From contig CAYONP010000015.1 of the NCBI GenBank assembly GCA_964405335.1, forward strand, positions 11,244 to 75,243: a stretch of 64,000 nt of DNA, written 5' to 3'. The DNA comes from CAYONP01 sp964405335 (GTDB taxonomy: Bacteria > Armatimonadota > UBA10988). The notes below the pieces were generated by a model, which made no database searches, was not told the DNA's origin, and saw nothing but the letters and a program-made list of their open reading frames with translations. Of the stretch, positions 17,239 to 25,232 are shown in pieces. Position 1 is the first letter of the stretch. Each line of letters starts with the position of its first letter. Position numbers and translations under genes: made by a program.

Positions 17239-19007
17239 CGGTTGCGCCTCACATACCAGCCGAGCTCGAGCAGCCGTTCGGCGGTCAGGTAGAGCGTCCC
17301 CGGCACCGGCGCGCTGCGCGTCGGCTCGGCCTCGCGCTCGACCTGCTCGTCGTCGTAGACCACCCGGAGCCGCAGCGAGCGGCCCTCGATGCGGTGCAGG
17401 TAGGGCCGCGCCGGGTTGGCCGTGTCGAAGGCCACGTTCGGCCGGCGCAGGGTCACCCGGCAGCGCGGCTCGCCGCCGAACTGGTCGTTCGGCCGCGGCG
17501 GGATGACATGCATCTCACCCGAAATCGGCTCGCGGCTACCGCCGAGATCGACCTCGTAACCGACCGCCACGGTCTTGCCCGCCTCGCTCGGCCGGAAGTA
17601 GAGGTTGAGGTGCTGGCCGTCGCTGTGCGGCGCGTACTCGACCAGGCTGTTCAGCGGCGAGCCGGGATAGGCGTCGTAGGCCAGCGTGTAGTCGGCCGCG
17701 GCGATGCTCGGCACCGCCGCCCAGTTGCCCTCGCGGCGGAAAAAGACGTGCAGCTCCTGCTTGCCCGGCACCGACGGCAGCGTCGCCGCGGCGTCGATCG
17801 GCACCAGCCCCTTGTTGGCATGATCCTGGTCCCAGCGGCCCAGGTCGACCGGCACCGGCTGACCCGACCCGACGACCACGATCAACGGCACATAGTCGAG
17901 GTCGAGCCGCCGTGCGTCGAGCTGCAACTCGTCGTTCGGGACGACGATCTTGCCCGAGTTGTCGACGTCGACCGGGAGCGTCTCGCGCAGGTTGCGCCAG
18001 TCGTCGACCACGTACTCAAGGTAGAGCGTCTCACCCGCCATCTCGGGGGCGAAGAAGAGCACCCCGTGGGCGAAGCCGCTGTCGTCGAAGACGAACCGCC
18101 CGAACGGCCCGCCGGCGCGGCCGACCACCTGGCGGATGCGCAACGAGTTGGGCACCACCCGGGTGACCACCGGATTGGGCGGATTGGGATGCCGGATCTC
18201 GACCTCGAAGTAAGGCCGGTCGTCGCCCGCGCCGCCCGGCGTGCGGCCGGGAATGACCAGCGGCTCGGTCTTGACCCAGCGCACCACGCCCAGGTCGTCG
18301 CGGTAGGCCAGGTCGACCATCAACAGCCGCTCGTCGCTGTCCAGCTCGAAGATCAGTCGGTCGCCCGCCGGCACGCCGGTGAAGTCGTCGATCCCGCCGT
18401 CGGCGAAGGCGAACACCGGGCGGTCGCGGTAGACCCCGCCGACGACCGTGCGCTTCAGTTCATACGGCTCGACCCGGCGGAACTCGCGCAAGACCGCCAC
18501 GTCGCCGCCGCCGCCGCCCGGCTGCGGCTCGATCGGCCCGAACAGCACGTGATAGGCCTGCGGGCCGCCGCCCTGGTCGCGCCCGACGGTCGCCCGCTCG
18601 CCGACCACCAGCCGCTCGTCGGCCGAGAGGCGGTGCAGCAAGTCGGGCTCATCGCCGGGGTCCTGGTACGGCAGGTCGAGGTCATACGGGCTCTCGAGAT
18701 CGCTGCCCGGCCGCGGGCGATCGAACCCGAAGCCCGGGTTGGGACTCCCCGGCGGGCCCGGGTTGACATCAATCGTCGTCCCCGCGGTGAGCAGCAGGTC
18801 GGGTAGCCGCTGCTCCGCGGCGCGCAGCGAGTTGAGCGTCGCCTCGGCCAGGCGCACCGCCGAGTTGCGGTCCGAGGTGGTGGTCACCAGCCCCAGGCTG
18901 CGGGGGAAGATGCGCAGCACCGCCAGCAGGCCGATGACGAAGATCGCCATCGCGACCAGGATTTCGATCAGGGTCAAGCCCCGCCGGCCGTGTCGAAGGT
19001 ATCGCAT
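17235..19007 (-). CDS. PilV/GspI-like minor pseudopilin, oversized
   Basis: 590 aa from ATG 19007, chosen over the ATG at 19016 because AGGA lies 8 bases upstream and the leader becomes MRYLRHGRRG. The mature N-terminus LTLIEILVAMAIFVIGLLAVLRIFPRSL with Glu+5 and a following NSAVRLAEATLNSLRAAEQ helix is typical of GspI/PilV. Normal GspI is about 120 aa; this protein adds roughly 450 residues of beta-rich passenger. It follows the pilin gene by about 20 bases and overlaps the next pseudopilin by 4 bases. By analogy with GspI-GspJ-GspK and PilV-PilW-PilX, it is expected to nucleate a tip trimer with the two downstream products (family knowledge applied by inference). Confidence 0.84.
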   Translation of the reverse strand: MRYLRHGRRGLTLIEILVAMAIFVIGLLAVLRIFPRSLGLVTTTSDRNSAVRLAEATLNSLRAAEQRLPDLLLTAGTTIDVNPGPPGSPNPGFGFDRPRPGSDLESPYDLDLPYQDPGDEPDLLHRLSADERLVVGERATVGRDQGGGPQAYHVLFGPIEPQPGGGGGDVAVLREFRRVEPYELKRTVVGGVYRDRPVFAFADGGIDDFTGVPAGDRLIFELDSDERLLMVDLAYRDDLGVVRWVKTEPLVIPGRTPGGAGDDRPYFEVEIRHPNPPNPVVTRVVPNSLRIRQVVGRAGGPFGRFVFDDSGFAHGVLFFAPEMAGETLYLEYVVDDWRNLRETLPVDVDNSGKIVVPNDELQLDARRLDLDYVPLIVVVGSGQPVPVDLGRWDQDHANKGLVPIDAAATLPSVPGKQELHVFFRREGNWAAVPSIAAADYTLAYDAYPGSPLNSLVEYAPHSDGQHLNLYFRPSEAGKTVAVGYEVDLGGSREPISGEMHVIPPRPNDQFGGEPRCRVTLRRPNVAFDTANPARPYLHRIEGRSLRLRVVYDDEQVEREAEPTRSAPVPGTLYLTAERLLELGWYVRRNR

Positions 19008-19028
19008 CGCTGCCATCCTGCGCGAAGC

Positions 19029-19763
19029 TCAGTCGTAGACCTGCTGCGCCTGCGCGGCCCAGTCGTAGTTGACTCGCACCACCTTGTCGTTGCCGCCGTC
19101 GACGCGGATGATCAAATCGATCGCCGAGTCGATATCGAAGAAGCTCTCATGCTCGCGGCAGCAGCTGACAATCGTGTCGCCCGAGGCATAGCGGTTGGCC
19201 AGCGCCTTGGTCCGCCGCCCGAAGCCCGCCGGCGGGGCCAACTGCGGCGTGCCGTCGGCGGCGTAGCCGAAGGTGTTGTAGTAATCGTCGTAAGTGCTGA
19301 GCGAGCCGTCGGCCGTGCCGACCTCGAGCAGCACCGCCGGGTCGGCGCCGTTGATCTGCCCACCGGGCGAGACCAACTCGCTGGCGCCCTGCTCATCGGG
19401 GCAGATCAGGCTCTTGGGCTCCTCGATGTAGTTCGGAAACAGCGCGCTGATCCGCGACTGGGTCGCCGTCGCCGGGTCGATCGTGTTGTACGACGCGCCG
19501 CCCGGCGAGGCGCCGGTGTCGTCGGGCAGGCCGGGCTGATTGCCCATCACCGCCCCGTAAGGATAGCCGTGGTAGTCGCCGTGATAGAGCTTCAGGGTCG
19601 TCGCCGCCTGGGCCAGGTTGGCCAGGCACTGAGTCTGTCGGCCCCGCTCCCGGACGTTGTTCATGACCGGCAGGACAATCGCCGCCAGCACGGCGATGAT
19701 GGCGATCACGACCAGCAGCTCGATCAGGGTGAACCCCCGGCGCGCCGCGCTCCGATTCAGCAT
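19029..19763 (-). CDS. Prepilin-like (DUF1559-style) pilin, first of the cluster
   Basis: 244 aa from ATG 19763, with GGGAG 7 bases upstream; ATGs further upstream would place the leader deep inside the protein and are rejected. MLNRSAARRG then FTLIELLVVIAIIAVLAAIVLP is a textbook class III signal, followed by MNNVRERGRQTQCLANLAQAA, the standard post-helix pattern of abundant planctomycete/armatimonadete-type pseudopilins. Near the C-terminus is VDGGNDKVVRVNYDW, reminiscent of the H-X9-DG tail of that group. It is much nearer normal pilin size than its neighbours. Likely the fibre-initiating FimU/GspH-position subunit or the major subunit of the appendage. It lies 110 bases downstream of the unknown gene at 19873. 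Confidence 0.85.
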   Translation of the reverse strand: MLNRSAARRGFTLIELLVVIAIIAVLAAIVLPVMNNVRERGRQTQCLANLAQAATTLKLYHGDYHGYPYGAVMGNQPGLPDDTGASPGGASYNTIDPATATQSRISALFPNYIEEPKSLICPDEQGASELVSPGGQINGADPAVLLEVGTADGSLSTYDDYYNTFGYAADGTPQLAPPAGFGRRTKALANRYASGDTIVSCCREHESFFDIDSAIDLIIRVDGGNDKVVRVNYDWAAQAQQVYD

Positions 19764-19872
19764 CTCAAGGCTCCCGCCGACCCGACCAGGCATGGTCCGT
19801 GTGCCGGCCACCGCCAATCGGCGGCCCGGCACCGCGGCGCCGTGGACTCGCTTTTCCCACCACGCCGCTCGA

Positions 19873-20550
19873 CTAAACGACTCGAAGGCCGGCCGACCCG
19901 CCTGTCAGGCGGGCCAACTGCAGCCGCCATCGCAACTCCGCCTCGAGCCGATCCGCTTGCACCGCCGCCGGCGCCGCGCCACTCGCCGCGGCCCGCAGCC
20001 GCTCGGTCAACCGCTCGGCGGCGACCTGCTCGGCCAGCCGCCGGCACAGTTCGACCAGCGGCGCGTGGCCCGGCGCCCAGCGCGCCGGGTCCAACCGAAC
20101 AACCAGCGGCAACGCCGCCTCGAAAGCGACATCCACCAGTTCGGCCGGACTCCCTCCCGCCTGTACCGCCGCATCGACCAGCAGCACGCGTGACCAGTCG
20201 ACCCGCCGCGGCCGGCCGCTCCGCTCCTCGAACACCAATCCCTCGGCGGTCAACTCGCCCGGCCGGACCAGCCGTGGCCGCAGCGGCGGGACGAGCAACT
20301 CGGTCGGCACCGCCACCACGCCGACGCCGAGCCGGCGCAGCGCCGCGCCGGCGCGCTGCGCCGCGGCGGCGGTCAGCCGCTCGGCCAGCAGCCCGGCACC
20401 GGCGGCCAGACCCGCCCGCACCTCGACCAGCGGCCGGCCCAGCGCCGCGCTGAGCACCTCGGCGCAGTCGGCCGGCGGCTCGCCGGGCGCGGCCAGCAGC
20501 AGCGCGTAACCGCGCCGCGGCGGCTCGCCGCTAACCTCGCTCGCCGCCAT
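19873..20550 (-). CDS. Unknown 225-aa protein between histidine kinase and pilins
   Basis: ATG 20550 lies inside the end of the kinase gene, giving a 20-base overlap, so the two are probably co-translated. No signal peptide or membrane segment is seen. The N-terminal half (about residues 13-85, starting RRGYALLLAAP and containing LAERLTAAAAQRAGAALRRLGVGVVAVP) alternates strands and Ala-rich helices like a small ferredoxin-type alpha/beta domain. The second half has VDWSRVLLVDAAV and a Leu/Arg/Glu-rich C-terminal helix. I do not recognise the family. Position between a cytosolic kinase and the pilin operon suggests a regulatory or assembly accessory role, which is inference only. Confidence 0.65.
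   Translation of the reverse strand: MAASEVSGEPPRRGYALLLAAPGEPPADCAEVLSAALGRPLVEVRAGLAAGAGLLAERLTAAAAQRAGAALRRLGVGVVAVPTELLVPPLRPRLVRPGELTAEGLVFEERSGRPRRVDWSRVLLVDAAVQAGGSPAELVDVAFEAALPLVVRLDPARWAPGHAPLVELCRRLAEQVAAERLTERLRAAASGAAPAAVQADRLEAELRWRLQLARLTGGSAGLRVV
19897..19913. repeat. 17-bp perfect palindrome inside the 3' end of a coding sequence
   Basis: CCCGCCTGTCAGGCGGG: two 8-base arms around a single T, about 22 bases before the stop codon of the unknown gene at 19873. It is translated within that gene, so it is either coincidental coding or a short repeat captured as the C-terminus. As RNA it could form a strong hairpin ahead of the pilin genes. Confidence 0.5.
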
Positions 20551-21895
20551 CCTCGGCCTCGCCGTCACCCAGGCGCTGGAGCGGGAACCAGAGCCGAAAC
20601 TCGGTCCCCCGGCCCTCCTCCGAACTGACCTCGATGGTGCCCAGGTGCGCGTCGACCACATTCTTGACAATCTGCGTGCCCAATCCGGTGCCACCCGGCT
20701 TGGTGCTGATCGCATTCTTGGTGAACAACCGCTCGCGTACCGGCGCCGGCATCCCGCGCCCGGTATCGCGCACCCGCAGCCGCAAACCGTCGACGCCGTC
20801 CTGGCCCGGACCGAGATCGGTCTCGACCGTGATCCGACCGCCCGCCGGCGTCTCCGGTATGGCGTTGTTGATCAAGTTGTAGATGCAGTTGTACATCTGC
20901 TTCTGGTCGAGGGGCACCAGCGGCAGTTCGCGGGCCAGGCCGGTCAGGTCGATCAGCAGGTCGTTCCGTTCGGCAACGAGGCGCAGCGGCGTGGCCACCG
21001 CGCGCACCACCTCGTTGATGTCGGTCGGCTCGAAGGCCGGCTCGGCGACGATCCCCTTGACGCAGTCGGCGATCTCGCGCACCCGCGCCTGGACCTGCTC
21101 CGAGCCGTCCATGAACATCTTGATCGCTTCCGGGTAGAACTCGCGCAGCGGCGCGCTGGCTCGCGACAGGCGTTCTGCCTGTTCGGGCGCCAGGGCACCC
21201 TCCAGCCGGCCGAGTTCGAGGTAATAGCTCTCGAACATCATTTCCAGCGTCTGGGCGCAGACCGAGACGGGGGTGATCATGTTCTTCACGTCGTGGCTGA
21301 TATCGCCCATCAGCTTGACCACCACCGCCACCCGGGCCTCCTCGAACAGGCGCGCGTTCTCGATCGCGTTGGCCGCCTGCGCCGAGAGGATCATCAAGGT
21401 CTCGATGTCGTGGTCGTCAAAGAAGCCGGCGCCCTCCTTGTTGAGGATCTGCATCACCCCCACCGGCTCGCCCTGGATGCTCTTCAGCGGCACGGTGACC
21501 AGGTTCCGCGTCTCGTACTTGGTCTTGTCGTCGATGCCCTTGAAGTGGCTCTTCTCCTGGGTCACGTCGGGCGAGATCTTGGGTTGGCCCGAGCGGAACA
21601 CCTCGCCGGCGATGCCCTGGCTCGGGTCGAGCGTGGTGCCGGTCAGCACGGGTGCCGCCTCGCCGACGACATATCTGAAGTGGAGCAGGTTGTCGTGCTC
21701 TTCGTGGAGGAGGATCGACCCGGCGTTGGCGCGCACCGCGGCGAGACAGACGGTCAGCGTCTCGCGCAGCAGCTCATCCAGGTCGGTCTTGGCGGACAGG
21801 GCGGCCGTGATCTGATGCACCGCCTGCAACTGACTGGTGCGCTCGGCCAGCAGCGCGGCGAGTCGCCCGGCGTCCTCGCGGTCGTCCCGTCCCAT
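20531..21895 (-). CDS. GAF-domain sensor histidine kinase
   Basis: 454 aa from ATG 21895, with AAAGGA about 8 bases upstream; longer starts add non-conserved sequence. Cytosolic, with no transmembrane segment. A short coiled N-terminus is followed by a GAF domain (about residues 25-185; SILLHEEHDN, GIAGEVFRSGQPK, VGVMQILNKE), then a dimerisation/H-box helix GDISHDVKNMITP carrying the phospho-acceptor His, and a HATPase_c domain with the N-box YNLINNAI, G1 RVRDTGRGMP and G2 GTGLGTQIVKNVVDAH. No receiver domain is fused and no response regulator lies nearby. It heads the co-directional run leading into the pilin genes, so it may sense a small ligand or redox state and govern the appendage (inference). 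Confidence 0.88.
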   Translation of the reverse strand: MGRDDREDAGRLAALLAERTSQLQAVHQITAALSAKTDLDELLRETLTVCLAAVRANAGSILLHEEHDNLLHFRYVVGEAAPVLTGTTLDPSQGIAGEVFRSGQPKISPDVTQEKSHFKGIDDKTKYETRNLVTVPLKSIQGEPVGVMQILNKEGAGFFDDHDIETLMILSAQAANAIENARLFEEARVAVVVKLMGDISHDVKNMITPVSVCAQTLEMMFESYYLELGRLEGALAPEQAERLSRASAPLREFYPEAIKMFMDGSEQVQARVREIADCVKGIVAEPAFEPTDINEVVRAVATPLRLVAERNDLLIDLTGLARELPLVPLDQKQMYNCIYNLINNAIPETPAGGRITVETDLGPGQDGVDGLRLRVRDTGRGMPAPVRERLFTKNAISTKPGGTGLGTQIVKNVVDAHLGTIEVSSEEGRGTEFRLWFPLQRLGDGEAEDGGERG

Positions 21896-21951
21896 CGTCG
21901 CGTCCTTTGTCCCAGGCTCCCGGCGCGGGTGAGACCACGCGGCCGGCGACA

Positions 21952-21981
21952 TTGACACTGCCACCGGCCCCCGCGTATAAT
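21952..21981 (+). promoter_or_regulatory. Consensus sigma-70 promoter for the YbjN gene
   Basis: TTGACA at 21952-21957, an 18-base spacer, and TATAAT at 21976-21981. Both hexamers are perfect consensus in a region that is otherwise extremely GC-rich. It points toward the gene at 22044, leaving a leader of about 55 bases, and lies between that gene and the divergent kinase gene. Confidence 0.85.
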
Positions 21982-22043
21982 GCCCGAAAGCGTGTGGCGG
22001 TGTCAAGCCGACCCGCTGCCCGTCCGCATCGGAGGCATCGCCG

Positions 22044-22556
22044 ATGGTCTCGCTCGACGACCTGGTCGACTACTGCCAGCAGGACGAGTGGCCGTTCGAC
22101 CTCGACGCCGAGCACAACCGACTGCGCACCCGCTTCGGCGCCACCCACGGCAGTTTCGCGGTGACCATGAGCGTCGACCCCGAGCGCTCGCTGGTGACCA
22201 TGATGGTCCCCTTCTACCTCAAGGCGCCCAGCGGCGAGGTCGACGAATCGAGCCGCACCCGCCTGCTCGAACTGCTGCTCGCCATCAACTACGAGATTGC
22301 CCTCGGCTGCTTCGAGTACGACCCCGGCGACGGCGAGGTCCGCTTTCGCCTGGCCGTCGCCTGCGACGGCGTCGACTACACGTTCGAGACCTTCCTGCGC
22401 ACCAGCAAGGCGATGATCTGGACCTGCAACCACTACTTCCCCGCCTGCCAGCGGGTCCTGTGGGGCGCGCTGACCGCCCGCGAGGCGCTCGATTCGCTGG
22501 TTGACGAAACCGACCCCGAGGCGGCCGACGACGGCCCGCACCTGACCGAGGTGTAA
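22044..22556 (+). CDS. YbjN domain-containing protein
   Basis: 170 aa, soluble and acidic. It shows the YbjN/type III chaperone-like alpha-beta fold: an N-terminal helix, LRTRFGATHGSFAVTMSVDPERSLVTMMVPF as a strand pair, a central helix RTRLLELLLAINYEIALGCFEYD, then GEVRFRLAVACDG and a C-terminal helix. The SSRTRLLELLLAINYEIALG block is the family's most typical segment. YbjN proteins are poorly understood and are linked to stress and surface phenotypes in enterobacteria. It has its own consensus promoter and is followed 13 bases later by the NlpC/P60-like gene, so the two may form an operon. Confidence 0.8.
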   Translation: MVSLDDLVDYCQQDEWPFDLDAEHNRLRTRFGATHGSFAVTMSVDPERSLVTMMVPFYLKAPSGEVDESSRTRLLELLLAINYEIALGCFEYDPGDGEVRFRLAVACDGVDYTFETFLRTSKAMIWTCNHYFPACQRVLWGALTAREALDSLVDETDPEAADDGPHLTEV

Positions 22557-22569
22557 CCCGGAGACGAGC

Positions 22570-23295
22570 ATGACCTGCCGCGGACCGCGCGCGACCGGTT
22601 TCACCCTCGGACGCCGCCGGCCCGCTCGCTGGCCGTGGCTGCTCCCCCTGCTCCTCGCCGCCGCCGCGGTCGGCCTCTTCTCCCGCGACACCGCGCCCCT
22701 GCTCGCCGCCGGCGGGGCCGTCAGCGAGGCGCTGGCGCAGCCGCGCCGGGTCCGCTACGAGAGCTGGGCCCGGGCCGAGTTCGAGCGCCGCTACCCCGGC
22801 GAGAAGCCGGTCAACTGGGCCGTCGCCGAGGCCGCCGAGGCGATCTGGCGGGCCGAGAGCATGGGCCCCTTCGTGCTCGGGCTCGGCGAGCCCGGCAACG
22901 ACTGCTCCGATTTCGTCGACTGCGCTATCGATCAGGGCCTTGGCGTCGGCTCGCGCATCAGCCGCGGCGAGCCGGAGCACCGCTTCGGCGAGAGCAGCCT
23001 GGTGGTCTACCGCTTCGTCTGGCGGCCTGGGCTGGCGGTGCAGCCGGGCGACACGGTGAGCATCGAGCACTCGCCCTGGTACACGCCGTATGACGGCGCC
23101 TGCTGGCATTGCGGGATCGTCGGCACCGACGGGCAGGTGCTCGACTTCACCAAGCTGAAGCGCTGGCGCGGCCCGCGCTACGGCCGGCAGACGTTCGCGC
23201 AGTTCACCCGCCACAGCCGCGAGCCGGGCCAGGTGGTGATCGCCCGGCTGCGGCCGCAGTACCGCTACCGGATTGAGCCGCTGCCCGAGTGGTAG
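22570..23295 (+). CDS. NlpC/P60-like cysteine peptidase or amidase, membrane-anchored
   Basis: 241 aa with an arginine-rich N-terminus and one hydrophobic segment (about residues 21-37), so it is anchored or exported. The body has NDCSDFVDCAI with candidate nucleophile Cys112, then PGDTVSIEHSPWYTP, and candidate His180 in ACWHCGIVGTDGQVLDF. A Cys followed about 70 residues later by a His before a beta strand is the NlpC/P60-CHAP catalytic arrangement, usually acting on peptidoglycan peptides. The exact family is not certain. The upstream CGGAGACGAGC provides a binding site. Its TAG stop lies within the GGTAGGGCG start of an adjacent palindromic repeat. Confidence 0.65.
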   Translation: MTCRGPRATGFTLGRRRPARWPWLLPLLLAAAAVGLFSRDTAPLLAAGGAVSEALAQPRRVRYESWARAEFERRYPGEKPVNWAVAEAAEAIWRAESMGPFVLGLGEPGNDCSDFVDCAIDQGLGVGSRISRGEPEHRFGESSLVVYRFVWRPGLAVQPGDTVSIEHSPWYTPYDGACWHCGIVGTDGQVLDFTKLKRWRGPRYGRQTFAQFTRHSREPGQVVIARLRPQYRYRIEPLPEW

Positions 23296-23316
23296 GGCGC
23301 GTTCGCCGAACGCGCC
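23291..23316 (+). repeat. GGTAGGG-type palindromic repeat between convergent genes
   Basis: GGTAGGGCGCGTTCG, a single central C, then CGAACGCGCC: ten-base perfect arms at 23296-23305 and 23307-23316. The leading GGTAGGG contains the stop codon of the preceding gene. A second GGTAGGGCGCG begins at 23331, next to the end of the convergent SRPBCC gene. The same design recurs in the tandem array at 63696. It may also act as a bidirectional terminator. Confidence 0.75.
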
Positions 23317-23341
23317 GGCCGCCGCCCGAGGGTAGGGCGCG

Positions 23342-23797
23342 TCACCCGCCCTCGGCCCGGCGTTTGAGACCCTGCTGCGTCTTGTCCGCGCTGTCGCGCA
23401 TCTTGTTCAGCACCAGCTTCTGGATCAGGGGGCCGATCAGCGGCACGTTGTATTCGTAGCGGATGACCAACTCGACCCGCGTGCCGTCGCCCTCGGCGCG
23501 GAAGGTCCACTCGCCGGCGTAGGCGTCGTAGTCGCCGGTGGTCTGTTCGAACCGACAGGCGTGCGCCGCGTCGTCCCAGACGTCGCGCTCGGTCCACCGG
23601 ACCTTGCGCCGGAACTCGGGCAGCAGTCCGACCCAGGCCGAAACCGTCTCGCTGCCGGTCTCGGTCGCGCGGCGTTCGAGGATGGTCACGCTCTCGAGGT
23701 CGTCGATGTAGCCGGCCAGGGTCTCGATGTCCTGCGCCGCGGCGTAGACCGTCTCGACGGGTGCGGCGACGAGGATTGACGACGAGACCTCGGGCAT
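23342..23797 (-). CDS. SRPBCC/START-like lipid-binding family protein
   Basis: 151 aa from ATG 23797 with GGAG 6 bases upstream; upstream ATGs add a non-conserved arginine-rich stretch. The sequence follows the polyketide-cyclase/dehydrase SRPBCC pattern: EVSSSILVAAPVETVYAAAQDIETLAGYIDDLESVTILE at the N-terminus, WRFR-like strands (GEWTFRAEGDGTRVELVIRYEYN) and a long C-terminal helix PLIQKLVLNKMRDSADKTQQGLKRRA. These proteins hold hydrophobic ligands in a helix-grip fold, and this membrane-ligand subtype is often of unknown function. It is convergent with the NlpC-like gene. Confidence 0.8.
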   Translation of the reverse strand: MPEVSSSILVAAPVETVYAAAQDIETLAGYIDDLESVTILERRATETGSETVSAWVGLLPEFRRKVRWTERDVWDDAAHACRFEQTTGDYDAYAGEWTFRAEGDGTRVELVIRYEYNVPLIGPLIQKLVLNKMRDSADKTQQGLKRRAEGG

Positions 23798-23888
23798 GAT
23801 CGGCTCCGGCGGCAGGTTACCACCCGCCCCAAGAGCGGGCAAGCAGGGATCGGCCCGCGGCGGCCGAACCGCGCGGCGGACGGTTTCG

Positions 23889-24569
23889 ATGCGCCTGTGG
23901 CAGTGTCTGCGCGGCTTTCTTCGTGACGTCATCGAGCCGCCGGCGCACCCCACCGCGAGGGGCCCGGTGGTCGATGCCCGGCAGGCGCTGCCCGAGGCGC
24001 AGGTCGCCGCCCACTGCAGCGCCGCTCGGCAGGCGCTCCTGCTCGGCGACGACGAGGCCGCCCTGGCGTCCGCGCGCGAGGCCGCCGAGCGGGCCCCCGG
24101 CGACCTGATCGCCGGCTACCTGCTCGGCCGTGCGCTGGGCCGACTCGGTCGCCACGCCGAGGCGCGCGCCGCCTTCGCCGCCGCCCGCGACCCGTTCGGC
24201 CTGGCCGCCGGCTGGCTGGCCGAGGTCGACCGCCGGGCCGCCGAGGCCGAGCAGCCGTGGCCCAATCGCGACCAGCAGGCCGGCGTCGAGCTCGAGCGCG
24301 CCGCCCGCGCGGCGCTGCGCGCCGGCCGGCCCGACGAGGCGCTGGCCGCCGCCGAGGAGGCGGTCGCCCGCGACCCGAGCAACCTGATGGCCGCGCATCT
24401 GCTGGGCTGCGCGCTGATCGCGCTGGGTCGGCCGGCGCACGCGCTGGCGGTGTTCGAACGCGCCCGCCGGCACGACCGGGTGGGGCTGGTCGACGGCTGG
24501 CTGGCCGCCGCGCGCGAGGGGCGGCTGCCGGCGATCCTCGACGACGAGGGTGACCCGGCGTCGGGCTAG
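23889..24569 (+). CDS. Tetratricopeptide-repeat protein
   Basis: 226 aa, Ala-rich. Two copies of a TPR pair are visible: SAARQALLLGDDEAALASAREAAERAPGDLIAGYLLGRALGRLGRHAEARAAF (around residues 45-97) and RAARAALRAGRPDEALAAAEEAVARDPSNLMAAHLLGCALIALGRPAHALAVFERA (around 145-200). There is no signal peptide, so it is probably a cytosolic scaffold. The ATG at 23889 has no convincing binding site; the start is provisional. It lies divergent from the SRPBCC gene, 91 bases away. Partner unknown. Confidence 0.7.
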   Translation: MRLWQCLRGFLRDVIEPPAHPTARGPVVDARQALPEAQVAAHCSAARQALLLGDDEAALASAREAAERAPGDLIAGYLLGRALGRLGRHAEARAAFAAARDPFGLAAGWLAEVDRRAAEAEQPWPNRDQQAGVELERAARAALRAGRPDEALAAAEEAVARDPSNLMAAHLLGCALIALGRPAHALAVFERARRHDRVGLVDGWLAAAREGRLPAILDDEGDPASG

Positions 24570-24595
24570 AAGGCGCAACGGTGACAATGGCGGCT

Positions 24596-24636
24596 TGTCC
24601 GCCAGTGCGCGGGGGCTGTTTGCGCACTGGCGGGCA
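24596..24636. terminator. Inverted repeat between convergent genes, probable bidirectional terminator
   Basis: Arms at 24596-24610 (TGTCCGCCAGTGCGC) and 24622-24636 pair over 15 bases with one mismatch around an 11-base loop. It lies between the stop of the TPR gene and the stop of the convergent membrane-protein gene. No T-tract follows, so it may be a repeat rather than an intrinsic terminator. Confidence 0.5.
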
Positions 24637-24675
24637 GGCCGCCAGTGGCACGGCAGAGTGTCTGAGACCGCCTGC

Positions 24676-25167
24676 TCAGAAGGCGATCCAACGCGCCTCG
24701 GGCGGGTAGCAGCGGCGGCGGACCAGGTGCAGGGCGACCATCAGGCCGACCCAGGCCGCGGCGAGCAGGCCGAGGCCGTAGGCCAGGTCGTTGGTCGGGC
24801 CGTCGGTCCGCAGCGTGCCGGCGGCGTAGCCCAGCGCGAGCACGGTGCCGCCGAGCGCGAGCCGCGCCAGCCAGGTGACGAAGCGGAGCCAGTCGGCACA
24901 GAACCGGGCCAGCAGGCCGAGCGCGACGGCCAGCGGCAGGCCGGCGACCGCCAGCACGCCGAACAGCGGCAGCGAGGCGAGGAACAGCCATCCGGCGGCC
25001 GAGGCATCGGCGCAGAGGGCCAGCGCCAGCGCCGCCGCGGCCGTCGCCGCCGGCATGATGCTAGCGAAGATCCAGAACGCCTCCCATCCGCGACGTCGTG
25101 CTCGTCTCACCGGCGGCTCCAGGTTCACTGTAATGCCCCGCCCCGAGTGGCGCAAACGGTGTGCCAT
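24676..25167 (-). CDS. Small multi-pass membrane protein, unknown
   Basis: 163 aa with about four hydrophobic helices (FWIFASIMPAATAAAALALAL; GWLFLASLPLFGVLAVAGLPL; LARLALGGTVLALGYAAG; LAYGLGLLAAAWVGLMVALHL), basic ends and a C-terminus RRRCYPPEARWIAF. AAAGGTGG lies about 5 bases before the ATG at 25167, supporting this start even though it reaches into the leader of the divergent GH172 gene. No family recognised. Confidence 0.65.
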   Translation of the reverse strand: MAHRLRHSGRGITVNLEPPVRRARRRGWEAFWIFASIMPAATAAAALALALCADASAAGWLFLASLPLFGVLAVAGLPLAVALGLLARFCADWLRFVTWLARLALGGTVLALGYAAGTLRTDGPTNDLAYGLGLLAAAWVGLMVALHLVRRRCYPPEARWIAF

Positions 25168-25232
25168 TCGACCACCTTTCTGACGCAGGATTGGCGGCAG
25201 GCAGCGGCAATCGAGTCACCCCGGAGAAGTCG

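Noticed and set aside
11122..19763. Complete type II secretion or type IV pilus system
   Set aside because: No ATPase, platform protein, secretin or prepilin peptidase is encoded here, so only the pilin/tip part can be claimed.
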